Below are positions 34,888-42,322 of a stretch of 64,000 nucleotides of DNA, piece after piece; the stretch's first letter is position 1, and each line of letters begins with the position of its first letter. The translations under genes were made by a program, and so were the position numbers. The stretch covers positions 1 through 64,000 of the forward strand of contig JAHZHC010000002.1 of assembly GCA_019420505.1 (NCBI GenBank). Reading direction: 5' to 3'. The DNA comes from Ruminococcus sp. (GTDB lineage Bacteria; Bacillota; Clostridia; Oscillospirales; Ruminococcaceae). The notes below the pieces were generated by a model. It did not search any database. It saw only the letters and a program-made list of their open reading frames with translations, and was not told the origin of the DNA.

Positions 34888-34941
34888 ATTCTAATCCTCC
34901 TATAAAAACATAATATCTTGAATTAATTTTATCATATTCTA

Positions 34942-34970
34942 TTGAATATGTCTATAGAACGTGGTATAAT
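34942..34970 (+). promoter_or_regulatory. Upstream promoter for reverse rubrerythrin
   Basis: TTGAAT, 17 nt, TATAAT. Transcripts from here would include the inverted arms TCTAAAGGTA (34980) and TACCTTTAGA (35129-35138). Confidence 0.6.
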
Positions 34971-35052
34971 AAGTATAAATCTAAAGGTATTTTAAGGTGA
35001 TTTTTCATACATTTTTTATCTATTATTAACATAGATTTCATGAAAAACTATA

Positions 35053-35081
35053 TTGACAAATATACACCTTTGTGGTATACT
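35053..35081 (+). promoter_or_regulatory. Proximal promoter for reverse rubrerythrin
   Basis: TTGACA, 17 nt, TATACT, about 80 bp before the ATG. Confidence 0.8.
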
Positions 35082-35162
35082 TTAATCATAAGGAAAAGAT
35101 AAGAATAAAAAAACGTTAAGGTAAAAGATACCTTTAGAAAATTAATTGAGGAGGACAATATT

Positions 35163-35711
35163 ATGTCAAAGTTTGTATGTTCAGTTTGCGGTTATATCTA
35201 TGAGGGAGAAACAGCTCCTGAGTTTTGCCCACAGTGTAAGGCTCCTGCTTCAAAATTCAATAAGCTTGATGAAACAGCTTCTCTCGTTTGGGCTGATGAG
35301 CATAAGGTTGGTGTTGCTCAGGGTCTTGATGAAGAAGTTGTTGCAGGACTTAAAGAAAACTTTAACGGCGAATGCTCAGAAGTCGGAATGTATCTTGCTA
35401 TGGCAAGAGTTGCTTACAGAGAAGGCTATCCTGAAGTAGGTCTTTACTATGAAAAGGCTGCCTGGGAAGAAGCAGAGCACGCTGCTAAATTTGCAGAGCT
35501 TCTCGGTGAAGTTGTTACACCATCTACAAAGAAGAATCTTGAACTCAGATTTATGGCTGAAAACGGTGCTTGCGAAGGAAAGCTTGCTTTGGCTAAAAAA
35601 GCTAAGGAACTTGGTTATGATGCTGTTCACGATACAGTTCATGAAATGGCTAAGGATGAAGCAAGACACGGCAGCGGTTTTAAGGGTCTTTATGACAGAT
35701 ATTTTGGCTAA
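35163..35711 (+). CDS. Reverse rubrerythrin (NADH peroxidase type)
   Basis: 182 aa. Here the rubredoxin domain is at the N-terminus (FVCSVCGYIYEG, FCPQCKAP), followed by the diiron four-helix bundle (ECSEVGMYLAMA, YEKAAWEEAEHAAKF, EMAKDEARHG). That is the reversed order of classical rubrerythrin, known from Clostridium acetobutylicum as an O2- and H2O2-reducing enzyme. GAGGAGG precedes the ATG. The leader is long and has two promoters, consistent with stress control. A classical rubrerythrin follows after a hairpin. Confidence 0.93.
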   Translation: MSKFVCSVCGYIYEGETAPEFCPQCKAPASKFNKLDETASLVWADEHKVGVAQGLDEEVVAGLKENFNGECSEVGMYLAMARVAYREGYPEVGLYYEKAAWEEAEHAAKFAELLGEVVTPSTKKNLELRFMAENGACEGKLALAKKAKELGYDAVHDTVHEMAKDEARHGSGFKGLYDRYFG

Positions 35712-35730
35712 TGCATAATCATTAAAATAA

Positions 35731-35768
35731 CCGGCAGGAAGCGCATTAGCTTTTTGCCGGATTTATTT
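35731..35768 (+). terminator. Terminator or attenuating hairpin between the two rubrerythrins
   Basis: CCGGCA pairs with TGCCGG, with an inner GAAGC/GCTTT extension, followed by ATTTATTTT. Partial readthrough into the next gene is possible because no clear promoter lies after it. Confidence 0.7.
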
Positions 35769-35788
35769 TGAAAGGAAAGGTGTTTGAT

Positions 35789-36328
35789 ATGACAAATTTA
35801 AAAGGTACAAAAACTGAAGCGAATTTAATGACTGCTTTTGCAGGAGAATCACAGGCAAGAAACAAATATACATACTATGCAAGCAAAGCTAAAAAAGACG
35901 GTTATGTACAGATTGCTGCACTTTTTGAAGAAACTGCGAACAATGAAAAAGAACATGCAAAAATTTGGTTTAAGCTTCTTCATGACGGTATGCCTTCAAC
36001 AGTTGAGAACCTGAAGGATGCCGCTGAGGGCGAGAACTATGAATGGACAGATATGTATGCAGGTTTTGCAAAAACAGCAAGGGAAGAAGGCTTTGAAGAT
36101 ATTGCAAAGCTTTTTGAGGGAGTAGCTGCAATTGAAAAAGAGCATGAGGAACGCTATAGAAAGCTTCTTAAGAATATTGAAGGAGATTTGGTATTCTCAA
36201 AAGACGGTGATGTTATCTGGGAATGCAGAAACTGCGGACACATTGTAATTGGCAAGAAAGCCCCTGACATTTGCCCTGTTTGCGCTCATCCTCAGTCATA
36301 CTTCCAAGTTAAAGCAAATAACTATTGA
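35789..36328 (+). CDS. rbr: Rubrerythrin
   Basis: 179 aa in classical order: diiron bundle first (FAGESQARNKYTYYA, ETANNEKEHAKIW, VAAIEKEHEERY), then a C-terminal rubredoxin domain (WECRNCGHIV, CPVCAHPQSYF). It reduces hydrogen peroxide with electrons from rubredoxin or NADH oxidoreductases. The ATG at 35789 (MTNLKGTKTE) follows AAAGGAAAGG; the frame from 35768 lacks a site. It works with the reverse rubrerythrin just upstream. Confidence 0.93.
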   Translation: MTNLKGTKTEANLMTAFAGESQARNKYTYYASKAKKDGYVQIAALFEETANNEKEHAKIWFKLLHDGMPSTVENLKDAAEGENYEWTDMYAGFAKTAREEGFEDIAKLFEGVAAIEKEHEERYRKLLKNIEGDLVFSKDGDVIWECRNCGHIVIGKKAPDICPVCAHPQSYFQVKANNY

Positions 36329-36368
36329 TTTCTAATTCTTTAATATTGCAAGTCGAAACGAAAAAAAC

Positions 36369-36412
36369 AGAGTGCGGAAGCCATTAAATGACTTCCGCAC
36401 TTTGTTTTTTGT
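36369..36412 (+). terminator. Terminator of rubrerythrin
   Basis: AGTGCGGAAG pairs with CTTCCGCACT, followed by TTGTTTTTT. Confidence 0.85.
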
Positions 36413-36520
36413 GGGTGCTGTATCTGTGAATGTTACGCAGTAGAACTGCAATTTGTCAGGTATTAAAAATCCTGCATCATTTATTGTTTCTCAGATTATC
36501 GAATTGGACTTATTTTTTTA

Positions 36521-37546
36521 TCAGCAATAAAATTCCATTGGATAAGCTAAATACGAAATTTCATCTAATTCATCAACCGTTACCAAGCCCGACGGCGCAT
36601 TTAAAACACTTGGAATGCGGTTGACAATAGTTGCGCATGTATGCTCAACTGTAGCAGGTTTGACTACATGAAATTCGGTATCCGGTTCGCCTATGATTCT
36701 CCAATCGCACATATCGCCTTCATCGGGACCGTATACCTTTCCTATGCATCTGGTTTCAATTATTGGTCCTTGAAATGTTTCGGTTTTTACAACAGCCGCC
36801 ATTCCAATACACTCTCCCTTAGGAATTGTTCGTTGCATTGTAGATGAGTAAACATCATCTTCCTTAAAATACGGAACACACTTTTGCGTCTGGCTTTTAA
36901 TTGTAAGACCGAGTTTTGCGGCAAGGCTTTCGTTTGAATTCCATACATAGCACGGTTCAATAGTTTCAGGATGTGCAATTTGATTTTCAAATTCCTCTGC
37001 ACTTAATCCTACACCATGAGCCTTTGCTAAAGCCAGTCCGTAATCCTCTACATTGTAGCTTACTGCGCCTTCGATTTTTTTTATACTATTACAACTCCCG
37101 GCGATCATTCCAACCATATTTATCCAGAAAGTGTCTTCCATTCCACTACCGACAAATGTACAGCCATGTTCTTTTGCAATAACGTCAAGAGTGTTGGCAC
37201 GTACAGGGTCAGTTGTCCAACAATAGGTAGCCTCCTCGCAAGTCGAGATAACGTTAATTCCACGGCTTAGACATTTAACATAATGTTCGTAGCAGTCACT
37301 AACCAGACTGAAAAGTGTAACAACTGCTATATCGGCATCGGTGTTGTCCAAGATTTCATCGGCATTACTGCTGATAATAACACCCGTTTTCACACCAAGC
37401 TCTGCGAAATCACCAATATCCATACCCACCACGTCAGGATTTATATCAATTGCACCGACAATTTGAACTCCGTGCTCGTACATATACCGCAGTATATATT
37501 TGCTCATTTTCCCGCATCCATACTGAATAGCTTTTATTTTTTTCAT
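36521..37546 (-). CDS. NAD(P)-binding DapB-fold dehydrogenase (2,4-diaminopentanoate dehydrogenase-like)
   Basis: 341 aa. The Rossmann start IKAIQYGCGKMSKYILRYM and DINPDVVGMDIGD resemble 2,4-diaminopentanoate dehydrogenase and other dihydrodipicolinate reductase-like enzymes; NVISTCEEATYCWTTDP and FVGSGMEDTFWINMVG fit the same group. The substrate is probably an amino acid intermediate but no ornithine-degradation genes lie nearby, so the specific reaction is uncertain. The ATG at 37546 follows GAGGAT; a TTG 6 bp earlier is possible. A 340-bp gene-free leader lies upstream. Confidence 0.7.
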   Translation of the reverse strand: MKKIKAIQYGCGKMSKYILRYMYEHGVQIVGAIDINPDVVGMDIGDFAELGVKTGVIISSNADEILDNTDADIAVVTLFSLVSDCYEHYVKCLSRGINVISTCEEATYCWTTDPVRANTLDVIAKEHGCTFVGSGMEDTFWINMVGMIAGSCNSIKKIEGAVSYNVEDYGLALAKAHGVGLSAEEFENQIAHPETIEPCYVWNSNESLAAKLGLTIKSQTQKCVPYFKEDDVYSSTMQRTIPKGECIGMAAVVKTETFQGPIIETRCIGKVYGPDEGDMCDWRIIGEPDTEFHVVKPATVEHTCATIVNRIPSVLNAPSGLVTVDELDEISYLAYPMEFYC

Positions 37547-37885
37547 AATCAATAATCCTCTTTTCTTAAACAGTACTTCACAGCCACCGGCTAAAGGTCT
37601 TGCTGAAAAATCTGTGACGTAACAATTATATGCTTTTATTATGCACCAAATTTAATAAAATAGACATTTATAACTAAAAGTTATCTTTTTAGTTACAATT
37701 ATTTCTATTAAAAATTATCAGATCTATGGATATAGCCAATAAAAACTGACATATACAAAAGCACCTCCTATGATAAATAAATCATAGGAGGTTTTAATAC
37801 GACTTGAATAAAAGAAATGAATCATTATCCGGAAGAAAAAATGAGCCTCAAAACAAAAAAAAGCCCGATAAAACCGAGCTTTTCA
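37547..37885. other. Gene-free interval with an orphan terminator-like hairpin
   Basis: CACCTCCTATGA and TCATAGGAGG (about 37767-37793) form a 10-bp stem followed by TTTTAAT on the plus strand and GCTTTTG on the minus strand. No plus-strand gene ends here, so it may be a relic or part of the leader of the dehydrogenase gene. Nearer that gene CACAG/CTGTG closes a weak fold. Confidence 0.5.
37855..37883 (-). terminator. Terminator of tRNA-Leu
   Basis: AGCTCG pairs with CGGGCT (one G-T), followed by eight T on the minus strand. Confidence 0.7.
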
Positions 37886-37972
37886 TGGTGCAGAAGATGG
37901 GACTTGAACCCACACGACATTGCTGCCACAGGCACCTGAAGCCTGCGCGTCTGCCAATTCCGCCACTTCTGC
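37886..37972 (-). tRNA. tRNA-Leu (CAG)
   Basis: 87 nt with encoded CCA. The acceptor stem GCAGAAG/CTTCTGC, the anticodon stem-loop CAGGC-TTCAGGT-GCCTG giving anticodon CAG, a long class II variable arm, and TTCAAGT in the T loop are all visible. It stands alone. Confidence 0.95.
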
Positions 37973-38090
37973 ATATAAGGATTTGTAATTTTTACACGGT
38001 CAAATCCGAAAACCGAGGTGGACTCTAATTTTCATATAAATACTACTTTTCAAGTAACTCCACATTATATAAAAACAGCATTCACTGTTT

Positions 38091-38606
38091 TTATGCTTTA
38101 ACAAATTGTTCTGCCATAATTAATTTCATAAATCCTTTGTTTTTTGACAAAAGTCTGAAAATAACTACTCCAAGAACCGTTACACACACAAATTCTCCGA
38201 ATGCGACCTCTCCGACAGAAAGCCAAAAAGGCAGTTTAAGCACAAGGTTCAGTTCTGCTCCAACCATTAACCCATTTACTGCTACAGGAAAAAGTGAACA
38301 GATTACCATTCTTACTGTACTATCTTCATTGCGGAACACATAAATCATTATTGCTGCAATAAGCGTTGCAGATGTACCCACAACTGTATCAATAAGTCCT
38401 ACAGTACTGAATATATTTGCAATGAAACAACCTATAGTCAGAGAAAAAATGTAATCCTTATTGAAAAAGCACAAAAGCATAAAGGCTTCAGCAACTCTGA
38501 ACTGAATCGGTCCGTAAGACAAATCAGCTCCGATAATCGTAATTACTACATAAATAGCCGCAACCACACCAATGATTGCAATTCTGTGCGCATTAAATTT
38601 AGACAT
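38091..38606 (-). CDS. queT: Queuosine precursor ECF transporter S component QueT
   Basis: 171-aa membrane protein with about six helices. The QueT pattern is seen in IGVVAAIYVVITIIGADLSYGPIQFRVAEAFMLL and in FIANIFSTVGLIDTVVGTSATL. It imports a queuosine precursor with the general ECF module. A preQ1-I-type riboswitch overlaps its ribosome-binding site, which supports the assignment independently. AAGGAG lies within the riboswitch tail. Confidence 0.92.
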   Translation of the reverse strand: MSKFNAHRIAIIGVVAAIYVVITIIGADLSYGPIQFRVAEAFMLLCFFNKDYIFSLTIGCFIANIFSTVGLIDTVVGTSATLIAAIMIYVFRNEDSTVRMVICSLFPVAVNGLMVGAELNLVLKLPFWLSVGEVAFGEFVCVTVLGVVIFRLLSKNKGFMKLIMAEQFVKA

Positions 38607-38616
38607 ATCAATATCT

Positions 38617-38657
38617 CCTTGTTTTTATTATCGAGTGGTTAAGCTAGGTTACACTCG
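38617..38657 (-). promoter_or_regulatory. PreQ1-I-like riboswitch controlling queT
   Basis: On the minus strand CGAGTG and CACTCG form the P1 stem around TAACCTAGCTTAAC, which holds the CTAGCT signature of the B. subtilis class I aptamer. An A-rich tail ATAATAAAAACAAGG follows, like that of Thermoanaerobacter. The tail ends in AAGGAG, the queT ribosome site, so control is probably translational: ligand-bound pseudoknot hides the site. Confidence 0.78.
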
Positions 38658-38673
38658 TATTCAATTTATTCTA

Positions 38674-38696
38674 AGAGGAGAGAATGACTCTCCTCT
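38674..38696 (-). terminator. Hairpin between fba and queT
   Basis: GAGGAGAG pairs with CTCTCCTC across AATGA. No T run follows, so it is a weak terminator or an RNA-stabilising hairpin at the fba 3' end. Confidence 0.5.
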
Positions 38697-38713
38697 CAAA
38701 TATCGAATTTAAA

Positions 38714-39577
38714 TTAAGCCTTGCCGATTGAACCGAAAAGCTCCATCTTTTCTTTTACTGTAGCTTTAATTGCCTCAAAGCCCGGAGCAAGAAGTTTTCT
38801 TGGGTCAAAGCCCTTGCCTTCAAGGTCCTTGCCTGCCTCAATATATTTTCTTGTTGCGTCAGCAAATGAAAGCTGACACTCTGTATTTACATTAATTTTA
38901 GCAACGCCAAGTGAAATTGCTTTCTTAATCATATCAGCAGGAATTCCTGTACCGCCGTGAAGTACCAATGGCATATCTCCTACTTTATCCTTAACTGCTG
39001 CAAGTGTTTCAAATGAAAGACCAGCCCAGTTTTCAGGATATTTACCGTGAATATTACCAATTCCGGCAGCAAGCATTGTTACTCCCAAATCAGCAATTGC
39101 TTTACACTCGTCAGGATCAGCACATTCTCCGGCACCGACAACACCGTCTTCTTCTCCTCCGATTGAACCAACTTCTGCTTCAAGAGAAATTCCCAAAACG
39201 TCACAAGCGTTTACAAGAGCTGTTGTTTTAGCAATATTTTCTTCAATCGGATAATGTGAACCGTCAAACATAATAGAAGAAAAACCTGCATTGATGCAAG
39301 CCTTTGCACCTTCAAATGAACCGTGATCAAGATGAAGCGCAACAGGAACAGTGATATTAAGCTCCTCCAGCATTCCCTCTACCATGCCGACAACAGTCTT
39401 ATATCCTGTCATATATTTTCCTGCACCCTCAGAAACTCCGAGAATTACAGGTGATTTCAATTCTTCAGCAGTAAGAAGAATTGCTTTTGTCCATTCAAGA
39501 TTATTGATGTTGAACTGACCTACAGCATACTTACCTTCAATAGCCTTAGTCAGCATTTCCTTTGCAGAAACTAACAT
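38714..39577 (-). CDS. fba: Class II fructose-1,6-bisphosphate aldolase
   Basis: 287-aa zinc aldolase of glycolysis and gluconeogenesis. Zinc and catalytic motifs: PVALHLDHGSFE, SLEAEVGSIGGEED, GIGNIHGKYP and LVLHGGTGIP. The ATG at 39577 (MLVSAKEML) follows GGAGGG; a further upstream Met (39586) is poorly placed. It is monocistronic with a consensus-like promoter. Confidence 0.95.
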   Translation of the reverse strand: MLVSAKEMLTKAIEGKYAVGQFNINNLEWTKAILLTAEELKSPVILGVSEGAGKYMTGYKTVVGMVEGMLEELNITVPVALHLDHGSFEGAKACINAGFSSIMFDGSHYPIEENIAKTTALVNACDVLGISLEAEVGSIGGEEDGVVGAGECADPDECKAIADLGVTMLAAGIGNIHGKYPENWAGLSFETLAAVKDKVGDMPLVLHGGTGIPADMIKKAISLGVAKINVNTECQLSFADATRKYIEAGKDLEGKGFDPRKLLAPGFEAIKATVKEKMELFGSIGKA

Positions 39578-39623
39578 TTTTAACACCCTCCGTTTTGATA
39601 TTTAACAAAAATAAACCTTAATT

Positions 39624-39652
39624 ATTATACTCTTTATTTTATTAAATTGCAA
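39624..39652 (-). promoter_or_regulatory. Promoter of fba
   Basis: On the minus strand TTGCAA, 17 nt, TATAAT. Confidence 0.72.
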
Positions 39653-39723
39653 TGGTATTTATGTAATTTAACATTTGCAAAATTATTTTTTCACAATTTA
39701 TATACATATTTTCCCGCATTAAG

Positions 39724-40296
39724 TCAGTTTTCATACATCTTAATTACTTTAAGTGCAATTTCATTTTTGGTACATCTTAAATCCATTGCCTGTTTTTCCA
39801 GATACCTATGCGCCTGCTGCTCAGTAAATCCGAGATATTGCATAAGAGCAAGTTTTGCTCTGTTAATTATCCTTATTTCCTCCAGCTTTTTATGAAGCTT
39901 CAAATTCTCGGTTTGAAGTCCCAAAAGTCGCTTTCTCGAAGCATTAACAAACTTTATTGATCTAAAAAACAGCTGACGGCTCAGAGGTTTTGGAATCACC
40001 ATGACACCTGCATCCTCCATGCGTTCGCTTACTGCGTCAGCATTGTCATTTTTAACAATCATAATGCAGCTTGCCATAGAAGAATCGCTGACCAGCTCCG
40101 CTACATCAAAACCATATTCATCAGAAAGCGGGCAATTTATTATAACTGCGTCATAATTGTTCTGTCCTGCAATTCGTCTTGCCTCAAGTCCCGTAGAAAC
40201 CATTGACAAGCTGCATTCCGAAAATGCCTCTTTTACTAATGTAATTATTGTTGCGGAGGCTTTTTCATTGCTGGAAACAATCAGAATTCTATCCAA
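39724..40296 (-). CDS. ANTAR-domain response regulator (NitR-like)
   Basis: 190 aa. An N-terminal receiver-like fold (MDRILIVSSNEKASATI, YDAVIINCPLSDEYGFDVAEL) lacks the usual acidic pair after strand 1 (SSNE instead of DD), so it may not be phosphorylated in the standard way. The C-terminal ANTAR domain (IINRAKLALMQYLGFTEQQAHRYLEKQAMDL) binds paired hairpins in RNA to prevent termination. A TTG start at 40296 follows GGGGGAT. It lies 40 bp downstream of a glutamine synthetase homologue, like nitR beside glnA in clostridia. Confidence 0.85.
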   Translation of the reverse strand: MDRILIVSSNEKASATIITLVKEAFSECSLSMVSTGLEARRIAGQNNYDAVIINCPLSDEYGFDVAELVSDSSMASCIMIVKNDNADAVSERMEDAGVMVIPKPLSRQLFFRSIKFVNASRKRLLGLQTENLKLHKKLEEIRIINRAKLALMQYLGFTEQQAHRYLEKQAMDLRCTKNEIALKVIKMYEN

Positions 40297-40336
40297 GTCT
40301 AATCCCCCTTTTAATACTGCAAAGCTTTATTCATTA

Positions 40337-41656
40337 TTAAAGGGAATAGAAATATTTATTATGATCAAAAACCTCAGGATTTCCGGAATTTAATTGTTCC
40401 TTCACAGTTCTGCGTTTTTCTTCTATGAGAAATTCAAGAACAGAATCAGGGATATATTTATTCAAAAATTCACTTTTTTCAGCTCTGACAATTGCTTCTT
40501 CCAGAGTTAGCGGAAGTTTTTCAAGCTTTTTCAGCTTTTTCTCATCAGCAGTTCTCAAGTCCCAGTCACTGCTGTCACAAAGCTTTGTACCGTTTTCAAC
40601 ACCATCCATGCATGCATATATCAATAAGCCCAATGCAAAATATGGATTACAGGTATTGTCCGGTGACCTGAGCAGGATTTTACTTTCCTCGCTGTCCTCA
40701 AGAGGGGTTTTAATAAGCTGAGGATAATTCATTTTTGTCCATGAAACATATTGAGGTGCAAGCTCTTTTCCAAAACGAGAATAAGAATTTGTTGTGCCGT
40801 TTAGAAACAGGGTCATTTCACTTATTCGAGTCAGGATTCCTGCCAACATACTTTTAGCTTCAGGAGAAGTATCACCCAATCTTTTTCTGAAAATATTTTT
40901 ACCGTTGCTTATACAGGAAAGATAAATGTGAAGTCCGCTTCCATAATTATCTGTTAAAGGCTTTGGCATAAAAGTCGCATACATTCCGTTTCTATTTGCT
41001 ACAGATTTCACTACATTTTTGAAGGTAACAAGATTATCAGCCGCAGAAAGTGCTCCGGCACTCTGAAAATCTATTTCATTTTGTCCGGGACCGCTCTCAT
41101 GACGTGAACTTTCAGGGGTTATATCCATTTTTTCAAGAGTAAGGCATATATCTCTTCTAAGGTTCTCACCTCTGTCGGCAGGTGCTACATCACAATATCC
41201 TGCATAATCATGGGGAACGCTTATAGGCATTCCGTTATCATCAGTTTCAAAAACATAGAATTCACATGATGTTCCGATCATAAAAATATAATTCTTTGAA
41301 CGTGCATATTTAACGGCGTCAATTAAGAACTGACGTCCGTCACCCTCATATGGAGTCCCGTCATGTTTTTTTATATTACAAAAGAATCTTACAACTCTGC
41401 CCTGCTGCGGACGCCAGGGAAGCAAAGCAAGGGTACCTGGATCAGGAAAAAGCCGCAGTTCACCGTCTGTAACATCAACAAAACCGCCAAATTTAGATGC
41501 GTCCAATGCAAAACCATTGGAAAATACCTTTGCCAGATCACTGGATATTATAGATACAGTTTTAAGCTGACCATAGATATCACAGAACATCAGCTTTATA
41601 AATTTAACATCATTTTCTTCAACAAACTGCAAAACTTCCCTTTCGGTATATTTCAT
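40337..41656 (-). CDS. Divergent glutamine synthetase family protein
   Basis: 439 aa with the GS-I fold: N-terminal beta-Grasp (VKFIKLMFCDIYGQLKTVSI), then GTSCEFYVFETDDNG, ENLRRDICLTLEKM, HESGPGQNEIDFQ, ATFMPKPLTDNYGSGLHIYLS and LLRSPDNTCNPYFAL. Metal-binding Glu and His residues look preserved. The usual NRSALIRIP substrate loop reads NYPQLIKTP, and the FDGSSIEGF loop reads LDASKFGGF. It may still make glutamine or use another amine or acid. AAGGAGAGG precedes the ATG. It is upstream of the ANTAR gene in one operon. Confidence 0.8.
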   Translation of the reverse strand: MKYTEREVLQFVEENDVKFIKLMFCDIYGQLKTVSIISSDLAKVFSNGFALDASKFGGFVDVTDGELRLFPDPGTLALLPWRPQQGRVVRFFCNIKKHDGTPYEGDGRQFLIDAVKYARSKNYIFMIGTSCEFYVFETDDNGMPISVPHDYAGYCDVAPADRGENLRRDICLTLEKMDITPESSRHESGPGQNEIDFQSAGALSAADNLVTFKNVVKSVANRNGMYATFMPKPLTDNYGSGLHIYLSCISNGKNIFRKRLGDTSPEAKSMLAGILTRISEMTLFLNGTTNSYSRFGKELAPQYVSWTKMNYPQLIKTPLEDSEESKILLRSPDNTCNPYFALGLLIYACMDGVENGTKLCDSSDWDLRTADEKKLKKLEKLPLTLEEAIVRAEKSEFLNKYIPDSVLEFLIEEKRRTVKEQLNSGNPEVFDHNKYFYSL

Positions 41657-41718
41657 AAATATTCCTCTCCTTTATTTATAGACAAACACTTATATCCGCT
41701 AAATCAAACACAAAAATC

Positions 41719-41744
41719 AGAGGAACAGCACACGCCGTTCCTCT
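41719..41744 (-). terminator. Terminator of the Rrf2 regulator gene
   Basis: AGAGGAAC pairs with GTTCCTCT; GATTTTTG follows on the minus strand. Confidence 0.75.
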
Positions 41745-41799
41745 TTTATTATACAACATTTATTTATCTGTGTAAAGCAATTTTTCAACAGTCTTACTG

Positions 41800-42234
41800 C
41801 TAAATTACATAGTCAGTTCCAAGCTGTTTTTCGTATTCCACCAAATCCTCAAGGGTAATTGAATCCACAACACCGTTAATTGCTTCATAAAGCTTTTCCC
41901 ACACCATAAGCGTTGCACATTGCGAATTTCTGTCACAAGTGTTAACATTGCTGTCAAGGCAGGCAACAGGCGCAAGGCTTCCCTCGGTCAGTCTCAGAAT
42001 CATACCTACTGTATAGCTTTTTAAAGGATGCGACAGTTTATATCCGCCTCCTGCTCCTCTGATGCTCTGAACAAAGCCTGCTCTTCCGAGAATTGAAATA
42101 ATCTGCTCAAGATATTTCTCTGAAATTGATTGCCTTTTTGCAATTTCTTTGATTGGAATATATCCTCCTCTATCATGAACCGCAAGGTCAAGCATTAATC
42201 TTAAGGCATATCTGCCTTTAGTCGAAATCTTCAA
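41800..42234 (-). CDS. Rrf2 family transcriptional regulator (IscR/CymR-like)
   Basis: About 144 aa. The winged helix reads KISTKGRYALRLMLDLA, IPIKEIAKRQSISEKYLEQIISILGRAGFVQSIRGAGGGYKL. The cysteines in CLDSNVNTCDRNSQC match the three-Cys cluster site of IscR/NsrR-type members, so Fe-S sensing is likely. A TTG start at 42234 fits the family N-terminus and follows AGGGTGAG; a GTG 9 bp earlier overlaps that site. No isc/suf genes are adjacent. Confidence 0.88.
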   Translation of the reverse strand: MKISTKGRYALRLMLDLAVHDRGGYIPIKEIAKRQSISEKYLEQIISILGRAGFVQSIRGAGGGYKLSHPLKSYTVGMILRLTEGSLAPVACLDSNVNTCDRNSQCATLMVWEKLYEAINGVVDSITLEDLVEYEKQLGTDYVI

Positions 42235-42322
42235 TCCTCTCACCCTTTCACTATATAATTTCTAAAATAAATAATATCAATTAAATTTTACACCATTTCA
42301 AACAGGCTGTCAATAATTCATA

